Positions 49,756 to 59,425 of a DNA stretch of 64,000 nt are shown here, one piece after another. The stretch covers positions 124,001 through 188,000 of the forward strand of contig NZ_JAHCVK010000002.1 in assembly GCF_018476905.1 (NCBI RefSeq). Reading direction: 5' to 3'. Source of the DNA: Geomobilimonas luticola. GTDB taxonomy: Bacteria > Desulfobacterota > Desulfuromonadia > Geobacterales > Geobacteraceae. Position 1 is the first letter of the stretch; the number at the start of each line of letters is the position of its first letter. A program made the position numbers and the translations under genes. Under the pieces are notes generated by a model. It worked only from the letters and a program-made list of their open reading frames with translations, searched no databases and was not told the origin of the DNA.

Positions 49756-51652
49756 ATCGGTACTGGACATCCTGGCATACGGCATTGCCCTTCTCGGCTT
49801 TGTCCCGCTCGTTGCCTACCTGGACATGATTCCCCGGTTCCTGTTTCCGGCGGTGCTTCTCTTCGCCGTTGTCGCCGACCGGCGTGACACGATCCTGCGC
49901 GGCCACCTGCCGACAGTCATATCCCTTCTTTTCTTCGTCTATTTTGGTATTCAGTTTTCCCGTGACAATCTGGTCGGACCGGCGGTGAATCTCCTCGTTG
50001 TTCTTCTGGCGGTCCGTCTTGCGAGCGAGAAGGGGAGCCGGCACTATCTCCAGATCTATGCCCTGGCGCTGTTTGCCCTGGCCGGCTCGTCCCTTCTCAA
50101 CCTGAGTGCCGCCTTTCTCGTCTATCTTCTTCTGCTCCTCGTCCTGATTGCGGTGTCTCTCGTGCTGCTGACTTTCTACGACCGCGACGGCGACACCGCC
50201 ATCGCCCGGGACGGCATGATGAAGGTTGTAACTGTTGCCGCCAGCATGCCGCTTGCGGCCATGCCGCTCATTCTTCTTTTCTTCGTAATACTTCCCCGGA
50301 CCCAGTTTCCCCTCTGGAACGTACTCAACGTGGCGTCAGGGGCCGCCACCGGCCTGAGCGACAAAGTGCAGCCGGGGACTGCGCCCGCCGTTGCCGAAGT
50401 CAAGAATGTCGTCTTCCGTGCCGATTCTCAACCTTTGACAAAAAACCAGCTCTACTGGCGCGGCGTCGTGCTCAACACCCTGGAGGGGGGGAGCTGGGTG
50501 CGGAAGCCGGTTCCCGGTGCCGAGTGGAGCGTACCGGGGGCGGGGAGGGGGGTGAGCCAGACCATCTTCCCGGAACCGGGCAAATCGCGCTACCTGCTTG
50601 CCCTCAATGTCCCCCGTGACCTGACCGGTGTCCGTTTTGCCACTGCCCCCGATATCGTGCATACCATCATACCTTCCGGACGGCGGCTCAGGTACGAGAC
50701 CCAGTCCGTGCCGGGAGCGGTCATCCGTACCAGCCGCGGGATCGACCGGACGTTCTACCTGCAGCTTCCTCCCGGCCTGTCACCCCGTCTTGTCTCACTG
50801 GGGCGGCAGATGGCACAGCGGGGGAAGACGGACACGGACCGGCTGGCCCTCCTGGAAAGGTATTTTGTCGACCGCAAGCTTCGTTATGCAACGAAAGATC
50901 TGCCGACCGGCAGCGATCCCCTCGCCCAGTTCCTGCTCGATGGCAAGCCAGGCCACTGCGAGTTCTTCGCCTCGACCCTGGCCGTTCTGCTCCGCGCCGC
51001 GGACGTGCCGGCACGGCTGGTGGGGGGGTATTACGGCGGCGACTACAATGCAGTGGGTGGCTACTACGTAGTGACCGAGGAACGTGCCCATGTCTGGGTG
51101 GAGGCATATCTCGACGGCAAGGGGTGGGTCACGGTCGATCCGAGTGCCTGGGCGGTCAATTTTGCCGGAGTGGGCGGGGCGGAGGAACAAGGCTTCACCC
51201 GCCGGGTCCGGATGTACCTTGACTCCTTCAGTTATTTCTGGAACCTGACCGTCATCAACTACGACCTGGAACGCCAGATATCCATTCTCAATCGTGCGAA
51301 TACCGGCTTACGCCGCCTGTCGTTCCCGAGCCATCTTTCCCTTCGATTGCTGCTGATTCCAGTCGTACTGCTTCTGGCGGCCCTCGTGGTCTGGAGGGTG
51401 TGCGTCTGGCAAAAGGTCGGCCGGGAGGAGCGACTGCTGAAAATTCTGTTCACCCTGGTGCGGCGCCGGTACGGCGTGGAATGGCCGCCGGACAAGGGTT
51501 TGCATGAGCTGGCCCGGACGCTCGACGAACCGCGGATCACCCGGTTTGTCCAAATGTACGGTGACGTGGTGTACCATGACCGGAAACTGTCCCGCGACGA
51601 GTATATCCGGCTGCGGTCTCTCCTGGCAGAACTGCGCGCAGCACCTCATTAG
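49742..51652 (+). CDS. Transglutaminase-like membrane protein (TgpA family)
   Basis: A 636-residue protein: about six membrane helices in residues 1-190 (DUF3488 type), then a periplasmic region with a transglutaminase-like domain whose triad is Cys406 (GHCEFFAS), His450 (RAHVWVEAY) and Asp466 (TVDPS). One more membrane helix lies near 535-555, followed by a cytoplasmic DUF4129-type tail. It overlaps the DUF58 gene by 14 nt. TgpA of Pseudomonas is essential and periplasmic; a cell-envelope role here is inferred. Confidence 0.9.
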   Translation: MVRIKSVLDILAYGIALLGFVPLVAYLDMIPRFLFPAVLLFAVVADRRDTILRGHLPTVISLLFFVYFGIQFSRDNLVGPAVNLLVVLLAVRLASEKGSRHYLQIYALALFALAGSSLLNLSAAFLVYLLLLLVLIAVSLVLLTFYDRDGDTAIARDGMMKVVTVAASMPLAAMPLILLFFVILPRTQFPLWNVLNVASGAATGLSDKVQPGTAPAVAEVKNVVFRADSQPLTKNQLYWRGVVLNTLEGGSWVRKPVPGAEWSVPGAGRGVSQTIFPEPGKSRYLLALNVPRDLTGVRFATAPDIVHTIIPSGRRLRYETQSVPGAVIRTSRGIDRTFYLQLPPGLSPRLVSLGRQMAQRGKTDTDRLALLERYFVDRKLRYATKDLPTGSDPLAQFLLDGKPGHCEFFASTLAVLLRAADVPARLVGGYYGGDYNAVGGYYVVTEERAHVWVEAYLDGKGWVTVDPSAWAVNFAGVGGAEEQGFTRRVRMYLDSFSYFWNLTVINYDLERQISILNRANTGLRRLSFPSHLSLRLLLIPVVLLLAALVVWRVCVWQKVGREERLLKILFTLVRRRYGVEWPPDKGLHELARTLDEPRITRFVQMYGDVVYHDRKLSRDEYIRLRSLLAELRAAPH

Positions 51653-51719
51653 GCTTGACATGCCGTGCCGATTCAATTAGTTTAACTGCGAGAAAATAAA
51701 GTATATTTCACGGATTCCC

Positions 51720-54269
51720 TTGAGTACTGCCAAAGAAAAATATCTGGCGAGCGCCCAGAAGTTTATTGCCAAGGGTCAGGTTGACCGCGCGATAAAGGAC
51801 TACGAGCAGGTTGTCGCCCTCGACCCCAACGACATCCGCCATCGGCAGCGGCTTGCCGAACTGCTGGTAAAGGTCAATCGCAAGGACGACGCGGTAGCCG
51901 AGTACAAGGCTATCGGCAAGTATTATTCCGACAATACCTACTTCCTCAAAGCCATTGCGGTCTTCAAGCAGATACAGAAACTTACCCCCGCAGATATCGA
52001 CATATCCCTTGACCTTGCCAAACTCAATGAAAAGCAGGGGTTGAACGGCAATGCCCTCACCGAGTACGGCATCGTGCTCAACCACTACCAGCGTGCCGGC
52101 AGGCTTAACGATGCCCTCGGGGTGCTGGAGAGCATGCTCAACCTCGACCCGGAAAACCTCACCACCCAGTTGCAGTTTGCCGAACTTCATTTTTCAGCGG
52201 GCCAGGTTGACAAGGCCTACCAGGAATTTACCCAACTGGCGCTACTGCTCTGGAAACAGGGGAATCACGAGGCGTTTACCCAGGTGTGCACCCGCATCCA
52301 GGTCCTCTTTCCCGAGCAGAAGGAATTCCAGCTCGATTTCATCGCGACCCTTCTGGACAAGGGGGAAACCGGCGGGGTTATCCCCCAGTTGCAGCAGTTC
52401 ATCCGTACCGACGTTGCCAATTTACGCGCCTGGCAGCTCCTGGCTGACGTTTGTCGCAGGCTGGGGGAAACCGAAAAGCTGAAGGGTGTGCTGCAGCAGA
52501 CAATCAAGCTGTTTCCGGATGAGATATCGCTCCGGGAGGACCTTGCGAGGCTGAATCTCGATGCCGCTAACCTTCCGGGAGCCCTTGAGGTTCTCTCCGG
52601 GTCGGTACTGGCGTTCGTCGCCGCGGACGCGGTGGGTCGTATGGAGGCTCTCTACGCGGAAATCGAGAAACAGCTGCCGAAGGATAAAAGGGTTATTGAT
52701 GGATTGCGGGCGCTCTACGAAGCGGTTGGCGACAAGGGGAAACTGGCGGCCCTGGAGGAGCGAGCTGCACCGGTAAAACCCCAGTCGGTCGTGGTTTCTC
52801 CGGTCCCACCTGAAAAAGCTGCCGTGAAGACGCCGGCTGTCGGGACGGTGAAGGCTGGCGGAAAACCGGCAGTTGCAGTTTCCGCGCCTGTCCTGCCAGA
52901 TGAACCGGATTGGGAGGAGGATATCGATCTCTCCCTCCCTGACGAGATGGCTGAATCGGTTGCCGGACCGGTTGAACCCGAACCGGAACTCGAGCTGCCA
53001 GCTGATGTTTTGTCGCCGCTTGCCGCTGGAGAGAATACGGATTTCCAGGAAGATCTTCCCGAGGCAACTGTCTCCGAGGCAGAGATAGAGGAGGTTGAAG
53101 AGCTCGAACCGGAGACGGAAATCGAGGCGGTTGTAGAAACGCCGGAAGAGATTCTCGAAGAGATTCTGGAGGCGGAGCCGGAAGAGCCGCTTGATGAAGA
53201 ACCGGAAGAGCTGTCCGACGCGGAGGAGTTGCTCGAACCCGAAGCTGAACTGCTTGCCGAAGAGATTCCGGGGGAGTTTTCAGCCGACCTTGAACTTGAT
53301 GCGGAGTCTCTTGACGAGCCTGAAATTGTTGCCGACGAACTTCTCGTTCCCGACTATGGTGAAATGGGCGATCTTTTTGCCGAAGGAGAGGCCACTGACG
53401 AAGGGCTGGAAGAGCTTCAACTCGAACCCGTTGTTGATGACGCGGCGGTTCCGACTGACGAGGCGGGTCAAGAGACGTGGGCGGAAGGCTCCGAACCGTT
53501 ACCTGCAGTTGACGACACAGTTGCCCTCGTTCTGAACATTGATTCCGAAAACGACTGGCTGGCCCGGGAGGGTGCTGGCGATCCCGGAGAGGAAACGGTT
53601 GTCAGCGGGGAAACTGGAATTGGTGCGGGTACGGCCGCTGGAGATGATTTAGTGGCAGTCCTGGGTGATGTTACGGGTGAGAGCGCTGAGGCGCTGACCG
53701 GTTTCTGGGGTGACGACGTGGACCTGGCCACCCTGGGTGAAGAGCTCTTTGTCGATGGTGGTGCGGATGCCGGAGCCGGTGCAGGTTCGAGCGACAAATA
53801 CAGCCTGGACGGACTTTTTTCGGCGTTCAAGAAGGGGCTTGATCAGCAGGTGGAAAGCGGCGACACGGAAACCCACTTCAACCTGGGAATCGCCTACAAG
53901 GAGATGGGGCTCTATGACGATGCGATCAGCGAGTTCGAACAGGCGTCTCACGACCCGCAGCGTATAGCTGACAGCCTCACCCTGCAGGCCATGTGCTACC
54001 GGGAGAAGGGGGATGCGGCGACGGCCGAGGAACTGCTGCGTACCGGCGTGACCCTGAAAACCCTGCGCAAGGGTGAGATCCAAAGTCTAACCTACGAACT
54101 GGCACATCTTCTGGAAACCACGGGACGTTCCGCCGAAGCGCTCCCCTATTACCTGGAGGTCCGGGCGATCAGCCGCGGGTTCCGTGACACGTCCGCCCGC
54201 ATTGCCGCTCTGGGGGGAGAGGATGCGGAATTCCAGGGACTGAGCATCATAGATCTCGAGGATGACTGA
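51720..54269 (+). CDS. Large TPR protein with acidic central region
   Basis: An 849-residue protein. Residues 1-330 are tetratricopeptide repeats (AQKFIAKGQVDRAIKDYEQV, read in parts, and LVKVNRKDDAVAEYKAIGKYY). A Pro/Glu-rich, highly acidic disordered stretch follows (about 345-690, with many EEL, EPE and EIEEVEE runs). A second TPR block occupies 690-849 (GDTETHFNLGIAYKEMGLYDDAISEFEQ). It begins with TTG 51720; no ATG gives the family start STAKEKYLASAQ. No signal peptide. Probably a scaffold; function unknown, though similar Geobacteraceae proteins sit near envelope genes. Confidence 0.85.
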   Translation: MSTAKEKYLASAQKFIAKGQVDRAIKDYEQVVALDPNDIRHRQRLAELLVKVNRKDDAVAEYKAIGKYYSDNTYFLKAIAVFKQIQKLTPADIDISLDLAKLNEKQGLNGNALTEYGIVLNHYQRAGRLNDALGVLESMLNLDPENLTTQLQFAELHFSAGQVDKAYQEFTQLALLLWKQGNHEAFTQVCTRIQVLFPEQKEFQLDFIATLLDKGETGGVIPQLQQFIRTDVANLRAWQLLADVCRRLGETEKLKGVLQQTIKLFPDEISLREDLARLNLDAANLPGALEVLSGSVLAFVAADAVGRMEALYAEIEKQLPKDKRVIDGLRALYEAVGDKGKLAALEERAAPVKPQSVVVSPVPPEKAAVKTPAVGTVKAGGKPAVAVSAPVLPDEPDWEEDIDLSLPDEMAESVAGPVEPEPELELPADVLSPLAAGENTDFQEDLPEATVSEAEIEEVEELEPETEIEAVVETPEEILEEILEAEPEEPLDEEPEELSDAEELLEPEAELLAEEIPGEFSADLELDAESLDEPEIVADELLVPDYGEMGDLFAEGEATDEGLEELQLEPVVDDAAVPTDEAGQETWAEGSEPLPAVDDTVALVLNIDSENDWLAREGAGDPGEETVVSGETGIGAGTAAGDDLVAVLGDVTGESAEALTGFWGDDVDLATLGEELFVDGGADAGAGAGSSDKYSLDGLFSAFKKGLDQQVESGDTETHFNLGIAYKEMGLYDDAISEFEQASHDPQRIADSLTLQAMCYREKGDAATAEELLRTGVTLKTLRKGEIQSLTYELAHLLETTGRSAEALPYYLEVRAISRGFRDTSARIAALGGEDAEFQGLSIIDLEDD

Positions 54270-54286
54270 TTTCAGAAGGATGTTTC

Positions 54287-54973
54287 TTACGATGACATTA
54301 GGCTCAGGGGTGCCTTGAAGCGGAGGGGCGCACTGAACAAATCGCTTCTGTATGAGTCGGGCAGCGGCGGGAGCGGGCTTGCGGCCGTGACCGCCTGAAG
54401 GATCTGCCGGTCGAATACCGGATTGCCCGATCCCTGAACCAGCAGACTCTGCACCACCGCGCCATCCCTGGCTATGATCAGGTTGACAACGGCGTTCCCC
54501 GCTGCTCCCTGATGGCTGCCCGGCTGAAGCCACCACTTTTCGTTTATCTGCCGCAGCATGGCAAAATAGTATTCCCGGATATCATCCCGCAGGGTTTCCC
54601 CTTCTCCGATCCCGCTGAAATAACCGTTCGTCAGGCCGAGTCCGATACCGCTTTTGTGGAGGTCTTCCGGTGCCGCCGGGGTACTTGAAGCCGTGTGCGG
54701 GGAGGTTTTGACGTCGCTCGAGGCCGGTGAAACGGGGGTTTCCGGTTCGGCGGTTGCTGGCTGCACGTGTACTGCTTCCGGGGGGTTCACCGCCGGTGCG
54801 GTCATGTCGGGAGCTCTCATTTCCAGGTCGAATACCGGAACCGAAGGCATCATGCCTTCTCCCCCACGGGGTTGCAGCAGGAACAGGGAGAGCAGGGCAT
54901 GGCATAGAAGTGACGTGACCAGCATGAGGGGGAAGAAATTTTTTTTCTGCTGAAAGCTTGCTGCTGCGTTCAT
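54287..54973 (-). CDS. TonB-like energy transducer / TonB C-terminal domain protein
   Basis: A 228-residue inner-membrane-anchored protein: basic N terminus, one membrane helix (about 13-33, FFPLMLVTSLLCHALLSLF), a Pro/Thr/Ala-rich spacer (60-115) and a C-terminal TonB-type domain (NAVVNLIIARDGAVVQSLLVQGSGNPVFD, in parts). It could transmit energy to an outer-membrane receptor or act as a TolA-like envelope protein; no ExbBD genes are adjacent. Start 54973 (MNAAASFQQKKN) has GGAG upstream. It is convergent with the TPR gene. Confidence 0.82.
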   Translation of the reverse strand: MNAAASFQQKKNFFPLMLVTSLLCHALLSLFLLQPRGGEGMMPSVPVFDLEMRAPDMTAPAVNPPEAVHVQPATAEPETPVSPASSDVKTSPHTASSTPAAPEDLHKSGIGLGLTNGYFSGIGEGETLRDDIREYYFAMLRQINEKWWLQPGSHQGAAGNAVVNLIIARDGAVVQSLLVQGSGNPVFDRQILQAVTAASPLPPLPDSYRSDLFSAPLRFKAPLSLMSS

Positions 54974-55069
54974 TGCCCGAACTCCGAAACAGGTGATTGA
55001 ACCATTGCGGATTACAATGTTCCCTGCAGATAGTAACAAATTGTATGAGGTCGGGGCAACAAAAGAAAA

Positions 55070-55095
55070 GGGGACTGACGATCTTGTCGGTCCCC
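55070..55095 (-). terminator. Intrinsic terminator of the malic enzyme gene
   Basis: GGGGACTGAC (55070-55079) pairs with GTCGGTCCCC (55086-55095), one G-U pair. On the minus strand it is followed by TTTTCTTTT. Confidence 0.85.
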
Positions 55096-55122
55096 TCTCT
55101 TGTATGGTGTGTCACGGTCCGG

Positions 55123-57384
55123 TTACGAGTTCTGGGCATCCACCACGGCGATGGCGGCCATGTTGACGATGTCCGTCACGTCGTCGCCGCGCTGCAGGAC
55201 ATGGACCGGTTTTTTCATCCCCATCAGGATCGGACCGATTGCTTCGGCACCACCCAGGTGGTGGAGAAGCTTGTAGCAGATGTTCCCCGAGTTCAGGTCG
55301 GGGAAAATGAGGATGTTTGCCGCTTCCTTGAGCGAAGCGAAGGGGAAGCTCTTCTGCAGGATTTCCGTGACAACGGCGGTGTCCGACTGCATTTCTCCGT
55401 CGACGATGAGACCGGGCGCCTTTTCCTTGACGATCTCCACCGCCCGCTTGATCTTGAGGGTCTGGGGGTGCTGGACCGACCCGAAGTTGGAAAACGAGAG
55501 CATGGCTATCGTTGGTTCAATGTCCAGCATCCGGGCCTTTTCGGCGGCAAGAATGGCGGTTTCGGCCAGTTCCTCGGCGGTCGGTTCGATGCAGACCGTC
55601 GTGTCCGCCATGAGGAATATCCCCTTCTTGAAAACCATCATGTAGAGGCCGTGGACGCTGGAGAGTCCCTGCTGCTTGCCGATGACTTCCAGCGCGGGAC
55701 GGATGGTCTCGGGGTAGTGGGTGTCGATACCGGAGAGGAGGCTGTCCGCATCACCCTGACGGACCATCATGCAACCGAAGTGGGTACGGGATTTGCGGGT
55801 CATCAGGCGGCGTGCCTCGGAAAGTGTCAGTCCCTTGCGCTGCCGCAGACTAAAAAGTTCCAGGGCGTACTCTTCCGATTTCGCGTAGGAGGCGGGATCG
55901 ATTATGACCGGCTGGTTGCCGTTGAAGTTGAGATTCAGCTCGTCGATCTGCGCCATGATCTTGTCGTGGTTGCCGATGAGGACCGGGATGGCGATCTCCT
56001 CTTCCATGAGGATGTGGGCTGCCCGCAGGATTTTTTCGTTGTCTCCTTCCGGGAAGACGATCCTTTTCGGATCGCTCTTGGCCTTGTTGATGATCATCCG
56101 GAGGGTTTCCTTGGCTTTTCCCTGCAGGGATTCAAGGTGTTCGACGTACCTTTCCATATCCTCGATGGGCTGACGGGCGACACCCGATTCCATGGCCGCT
56201 CTGGCGATGGCGGGGGCAACCCTCAGGAGGGCGCGGGGATCGAATGGCTTGGGGATGATGTAGTCGCGTCCGAAGGAGAACTTGGTGTTGCCATAGGCAC
56301 GGCAGACGGAGTCGGGGCACTCCTCACGGGCGAGCTCGGCAAGGGCGAAGACCGCTGCCTTTTTCATCTCCTCGTTGATGGTGGTGGCCCGCACGTCCAA
56401 GGCGCCGCGGAAGATGAACGGGAAACCGAGGACATTGTTCACCTGGTTGGGATAATCCGAGCGGCCGGTGGCGATGAGGACGTCGCCCCGCACGGCGTAA
56501 GCCTCTTCCGGCGTGATTTCCGGGTCGGGGTTTGCCATGGCGAAAATAATCGGGTTGACCGCCATTTTGCGCACCATCTCCGGTGTGAAAGCCCCTTTGG
56601 AGGAGAGACCGTACATGACATCCGCTCCGTCAGCCGCCTCTTCAAGGGTGCGGAAGGGGGTGTCTACGGCAAACCGCTCCTTGTATTTGTTCATCCCCTC
56701 GGTGCGCCCTTTGTAGATAACCCCTTTGGTGTCGCACATGATGAGGTTTTCATGCTTCACCCCGAGGGATATGGCCAGATTGGCGCAGGCGATGGCAGAT
56801 GCGCCTGCGCCGTTGACAACGATCCGGATGTCTTCGAGTTTCTTGTTCACCAGGTGGAGGGCATTGATGAGGGCGGCGGCTGAGATGATTGCAGTGCCGT
56901 GCTGATCGTCGTGGAAGACCGGAATATTCATGGTCTTCTTCAGTTCTTCCTCGATATAGAAACACTCGGGTGCCTTGATGTCCTCCAGGTTGATCCCCCC
57001 GAAGGTCGGTTCAAGGAGCTGGCAGACTTTTATGACCTCATCGGGGTCTTCCGAGTTGACCTCGATGTCGAAGACGTCGATGTCGGCGAAGCGTTTGAAG
57101 AGAACGCCTTTTCCTTCCATGACCGGTTTGCCTGCCAGGGCGCCGATGTTACCGAGGCCGAGAACGGCGGTGCCGTTGGAGAGAACGGCGACGAGGTTGC
57201 CTTTGGCGGTATATTTATAGGCGTCTTCGGGGTTTTTCTCTATTTCGAGGCACGGCTCGGCTACCCCCGGCGAATAGGCCAGTGACAGGTCGCGGGAAGT
57301 CGAGCATGGCTTGGACGATATGACCTCGATCTTACCTTTGCGGCCGCTTGAGTGGTAATCCAACGCCTCCTGTTTCTTACCCAT
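55123..57384 (-). CDS. maeB: NADP-dependent malic enzyme with phosphotransacetylase-like domain (MaeB)
   Basis: A 753-residue MaeB-type fusion that decarboxylates malate to pyruvate with NADP. The malic domain has SLAYSPGVAEPC near residue 33, FNDDQHGTAI-like FHDDQHGTAIIS near 160, and the nucleotide-binding VVNGAGASAIACANL. The C-terminal 320 residues (DPKRIVFPEGDNEKILRAA onward) match phosphotransacetylase; in MaeB this part binds acetyl-CoA as a regulator and is usually not catalytic. ATG 57384 gives MGKKQEALDYHS. The promoter with a palindromic operator is at 57478-57516. Confidence 0.94.
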   Translation of the reverse strand: MGKKQEALDYHSSGRKGKIEVISSKPCSTSRDLSLAYSPGVAEPCLEIEKNPEDAYKYTAKGNLVAVLSNGTAVLGLGNIGALAGKPVMEGKGVLFKRFADIDVFDIEVNSEDPDEVIKVCQLLEPTFGGINLEDIKAPECFYIEEELKKTMNIPVFHDDQHGTAIISAAALINALHLVNKKLEDIRIVVNGAGASAIACANLAISLGVKHENLIMCDTKGVIYKGRTEGMNKYKERFAVDTPFRTLEEAADGADVMYGLSSKGAFTPEMVRKMAVNPIIFAMANPDPEITPEEAYAVRGDVLIATGRSDYPNQVNNVLGFPFIFRGALDVRATTINEEMKKAAVFALAELAREECPDSVCRAYGNTKFSFGRDYIIPKPFDPRALLRVAPAIARAAMESGVARQPIEDMERYVEHLESLQGKAKETLRMIINKAKSDPKRIVFPEGDNEKILRAAHILMEEEIAIPVLIGNHDKIMAQIDELNLNFNGNQPVIIDPASYAKSEEYALELFSLRQRKGLTLSEARRLMTRKSRTHFGCMMVRQGDADSLLSGIDTHYPETIRPALEVIGKQQGLSSVHGLYMMVFKKGIFLMADTTVCIEPTAEELAETAILAAEKARMLDIEPTIAMLSFSNFGSVQHPQTLKIKRAVEIVKEKAPGLIVDGEMQSDTAVVTEILQKSFPFASLKEAANILIFPDLNSGNICYKLLHHLGGAEAIGPILMGMKKPVHVLQRGDDVTDIVNMAAIAVVDAQNS

Positions 57385-57477
57385 TTCTCTCTTCTCCTTT
57401 GCTGGTGTTTTATTTAGGTTAAAAAATATTCGATTAAAACAACAGTTCCTTTTTTCTTGAAAAGCCTATATTCCCAC

Positions 57478-57516
57478 GTAGTGCACTACCCTATGCCTTT
57501 GCCGGAATGTTGTCAA
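57478..57516 (-). promoter_or_regulatory. maeB promoter with palindromic operator
   Basis: Minus-strand TTGACA (57516-57511), 17 bp, TAGGGT (57493-57488). The perfect 12-bp palindrome GTAGTGCACTAC (57478-57489) overlaps the end of the -10 and the start of transcription, as a repressor site would. The regulator is unknown. Confidence 0.55.
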
Positions 57517-57628
57517 GTATTTATTATCGATAAAATATAAAATCATTTTATTATCTGCAGGGCGTGTTTTTCCGTATTTAAAATATTGAAAACCCCGGCT
57601 TTTTCGTGAATAATCCAAGGCAACACCA

Positions 57629-57686
57629 AAGAGCGGCTTCCCGGTAGGGACCGGTGCCAACCGGTTCCATGGTGCCCGCCGCTCTT
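57629..57686. other. Two-tier hairpin upstream of the HIT gene
   Basis: Outer stem AAGAGCGGC (57629-57637) with GCCGCTCTT (57678-57686); inner stem GGGACCGGT (57647-57655) with ACCGGTTCC (57660-57668) around GCCA. No T run follows. It is 80 bp before the HIT start and shares the GGGACCGG word with the repeat at 19261. Confidence 0.5.
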
Positions 57687-57766
57687 GTCGCCGAGGCACT
57701 ATCACCTCCTGGAAGAGGGCGGTACGCGGCATTCAGCTTGACCATTGCGATGTGAGGGCAGAGGAT

Positions 57767-58252
57767 ATGGAACGGTTGTGGGCACCTTGGCGAATGGAAT
57801 ACATTGTAAACGACAAACCGTCCGGTTGCATCTTTTGTGAGGCTGAAACGCCGGAAAAAGACCGGGAACGTCTGATTCTCCACAGGACTCCCCTCAGTTT
57901 CGTCATGCTGAATCGCTATCCCTATACAAATGGCCATCTCCTGGTTGCTCCCTACCGACATAGTGCGGATTTGAACGAACTGGACGAAGCAGAAATGCTC
58001 GATCTGTTTGCAACTCTGCGTCTTTGCCGTAATGTCCTCCAGGCGACGGCATCGCCCGGGGGCTTCAATATAGGCATCAATCTGGGGCGAGCAGCCGGCG
58101 CGGGGGTCGACGAGCACCTTCACCTGCACATAGTCCCCCGCTGGAACGGCGACACCAATTTCATGTCTGTTCTCGACGATGTACGGGTCATGCCGGAAAA
58201 CCTCATGACCACGTATGAAAGGTTGAGGCCGGCATTCATGTCAACTCCATGA
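57767..58252 (+). CDS. HIT family protein
   Basis: A 161-residue HIT-domain nucleotide hydrolase/phosphorylase. The active-site motif is HLHLHIVPRW; the zinc-type CIFC is near the N terminus (SGCIFCEAE), and PYTNGHLLVAPYRH is the conserved strand. Similar bacterial proteins split Ap4A or AMP derivatives; the substrate is not certain. ATG 57767 (MERLWAPWRMEYI) is the family start and has GAGGG 9 nt upstream; an in-frame GTG at 57752 is possible. pfkA follows after 41 bp on the same strand. Confidence 0.9.
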   Translation: MERLWAPWRMEYIVNDKPSGCIFCEAETPEKDRERLILHRTPLSFVMLNRYPYTNGHLLVAPYRHSADLNELDEAEMLDLFATLRLCRNVLQATASPGGFNIGINLGRAAGAGVDEHLHLHIVPRWNGDTNFMSVLDDVRVMPENLMTTYERLRPAFMSTP

Positions 58253-58293
58253 CATTTGTTCCCATTCTGACAATCTAGTTCGGAGGAAACTGC

Positions 58294-59379
58294 ATGAAAC
58301 GGATAGGAATCCTTACGGGCGGCGGCGACTGCCCCGGCTTGAATGCGGTGATTCGGGGTGTGGTCAAGGGTGCTGTCATACAGCGGGGATGGGAGGTTAT
58401 CGGTATCGAGGATGGGTTCGACGGCCTTCTCGACCGTGGCAAGTGCCGTCTCCTGACCCTTGACGACGTGCGCGGCATTCTTCCCCGGGGTGGAACCATA
58501 CTCGGGTCAACCAACCGGGGGAATCCCTTTTCCTTCCCGATAGAAAAGGATGGCAAGACGGTGTTCATCGATATCTCCGACCAGGTAGTCGGTACCCTGA
58601 AGGAACTCGGCGTCGAGGCACTGGTCGTCGTCGGGGGGGACGGTTCGCTGAAGATCGCCCAGGAACTCATACGCAAAGGCGTTCCCATCGTTGCGGTTCC
58701 CAAAACCATCGACAACGACCTCATGGAAACCGATGTCACCTTCGGCTACAATACGGCCCTGGAAACGGCCACCGATGCTCTCGACAAACTTCACTCGACG
58801 GCGGAGAGCCATCACCGGGTCATGATCCTGGAGGTGATGGGGCGATACGCCGGCTGGATCGCCCTTGAATCAGGTATTGCCGGCGGCGCCGACGTGATCC
58901 TGATACCTGAAATCCCCTTCGAGATCAAGAGAATCTGTCGAGCGGTGGATGACCGTCGCCGGCGGGGGCGGCGCTTCAGCATCATAGTGGCTGCCGAAGG
59001 GGCGTTTCCCCGAGGTGGAGAACGGGTTGTGCGGAAAAAGGCGGAAGCTGCCCACCAGATCGAACGTCTCGGCGGTATCGGCGAGTACGTGGCAAGAGAG
59101 ATCGGGACCTGTCTCGACATGGACACCCGTGTCACCGTTCTGGGACATCTGCAGCGAGGAGGTTCTCCCACGACGTTCGATCGCTGTCTCGGGAGCCGAT
59201 TCGGCATCAAGGCACTGGAGTTGATCGAAAAGGGAGCTTTCGGCCAGATGGTCTGCCTCAAAGGGAGGGACATCAGGTCTGCGCCCATTGAAAAGGCGGT
59301 CAGAAAACTCAAGCTGGTCAATCCTGGCGGTGACATGGTCCGGGCTGCGGAAGAACTGGGGATCATGCTGGGGCGCTGA
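58294..59379 (+). CDS. pfkA: 6-phosphofructokinase
   Basis: A 361-residue PfkA-superfamily enzyme of glycolysis. The N-terminal phosphate loop is GILTGGGDCPGLNAVIRG; VVVGGDGSLKIA carries Gly at the position where ATP enzymes have Gly and PPi enzymes Asp; the catalytic loop is PKTIDNDL, with Lys where E. coli ATP-PFK has Gly. This mix is typical of the long group III enzymes, for which ATP use is common. A PPi-dependent enzyme is less likely but should be tested. ATG 58294 follows CGGAGGAAACTGC. Confidence 0.93.
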   Translation: MKRIGILTGGGDCPGLNAVIRGVVKGAVIQRGWEVIGIEDGFDGLLDRGKCRLLTLDDVRGILPRGGTILGSTNRGNPFSFPIEKDGKTVFIDISDQVVGTLKELGVEALVVVGGDGSLKIAQELIRKGVPIVAVPKTIDNDLMETDVTFGYNTALETATDALDKLHSTAESHHRVMILEVMGRYAGWIALESGIAGGADVILIPEIPFEIKRICRAVDDRRRRGRRFSIIVAAEGAFPRGGERVVRKKAEAAHQIERLGGIGEYVAREIGTCLDMDTRVTVLGHLQRGGSPTTFDRCLGSRFGIKALELIEKGAFGQMVCLKGRDIRSAPIEKAVRKLKLVNPGGDMVRAAEELGIMLGR

Positions 59380-59425
59380 AGGTTGATGTTGACATTGCAC
59401 CACGCCTGGCATAGACTGCGCGAGT

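Larger units (their letters stand above)
57385..57766. other. Divergent AT-rich intergenic region, 382 bp
   Basis: It lies between maeB (minus) and the HIT gene (plus). It holds the maeB promoter and operator (57478-57516) and a strong two-tier hairpin (57629-57686). The remaining AT-rich part (57517-57600) shows no gene. Confidence 0.5.

Noticed and set aside
54997-56883. 628-codon open frame on the plus strand
   Set aside because: Antisense to maeB, whose motifs are unambiguous.
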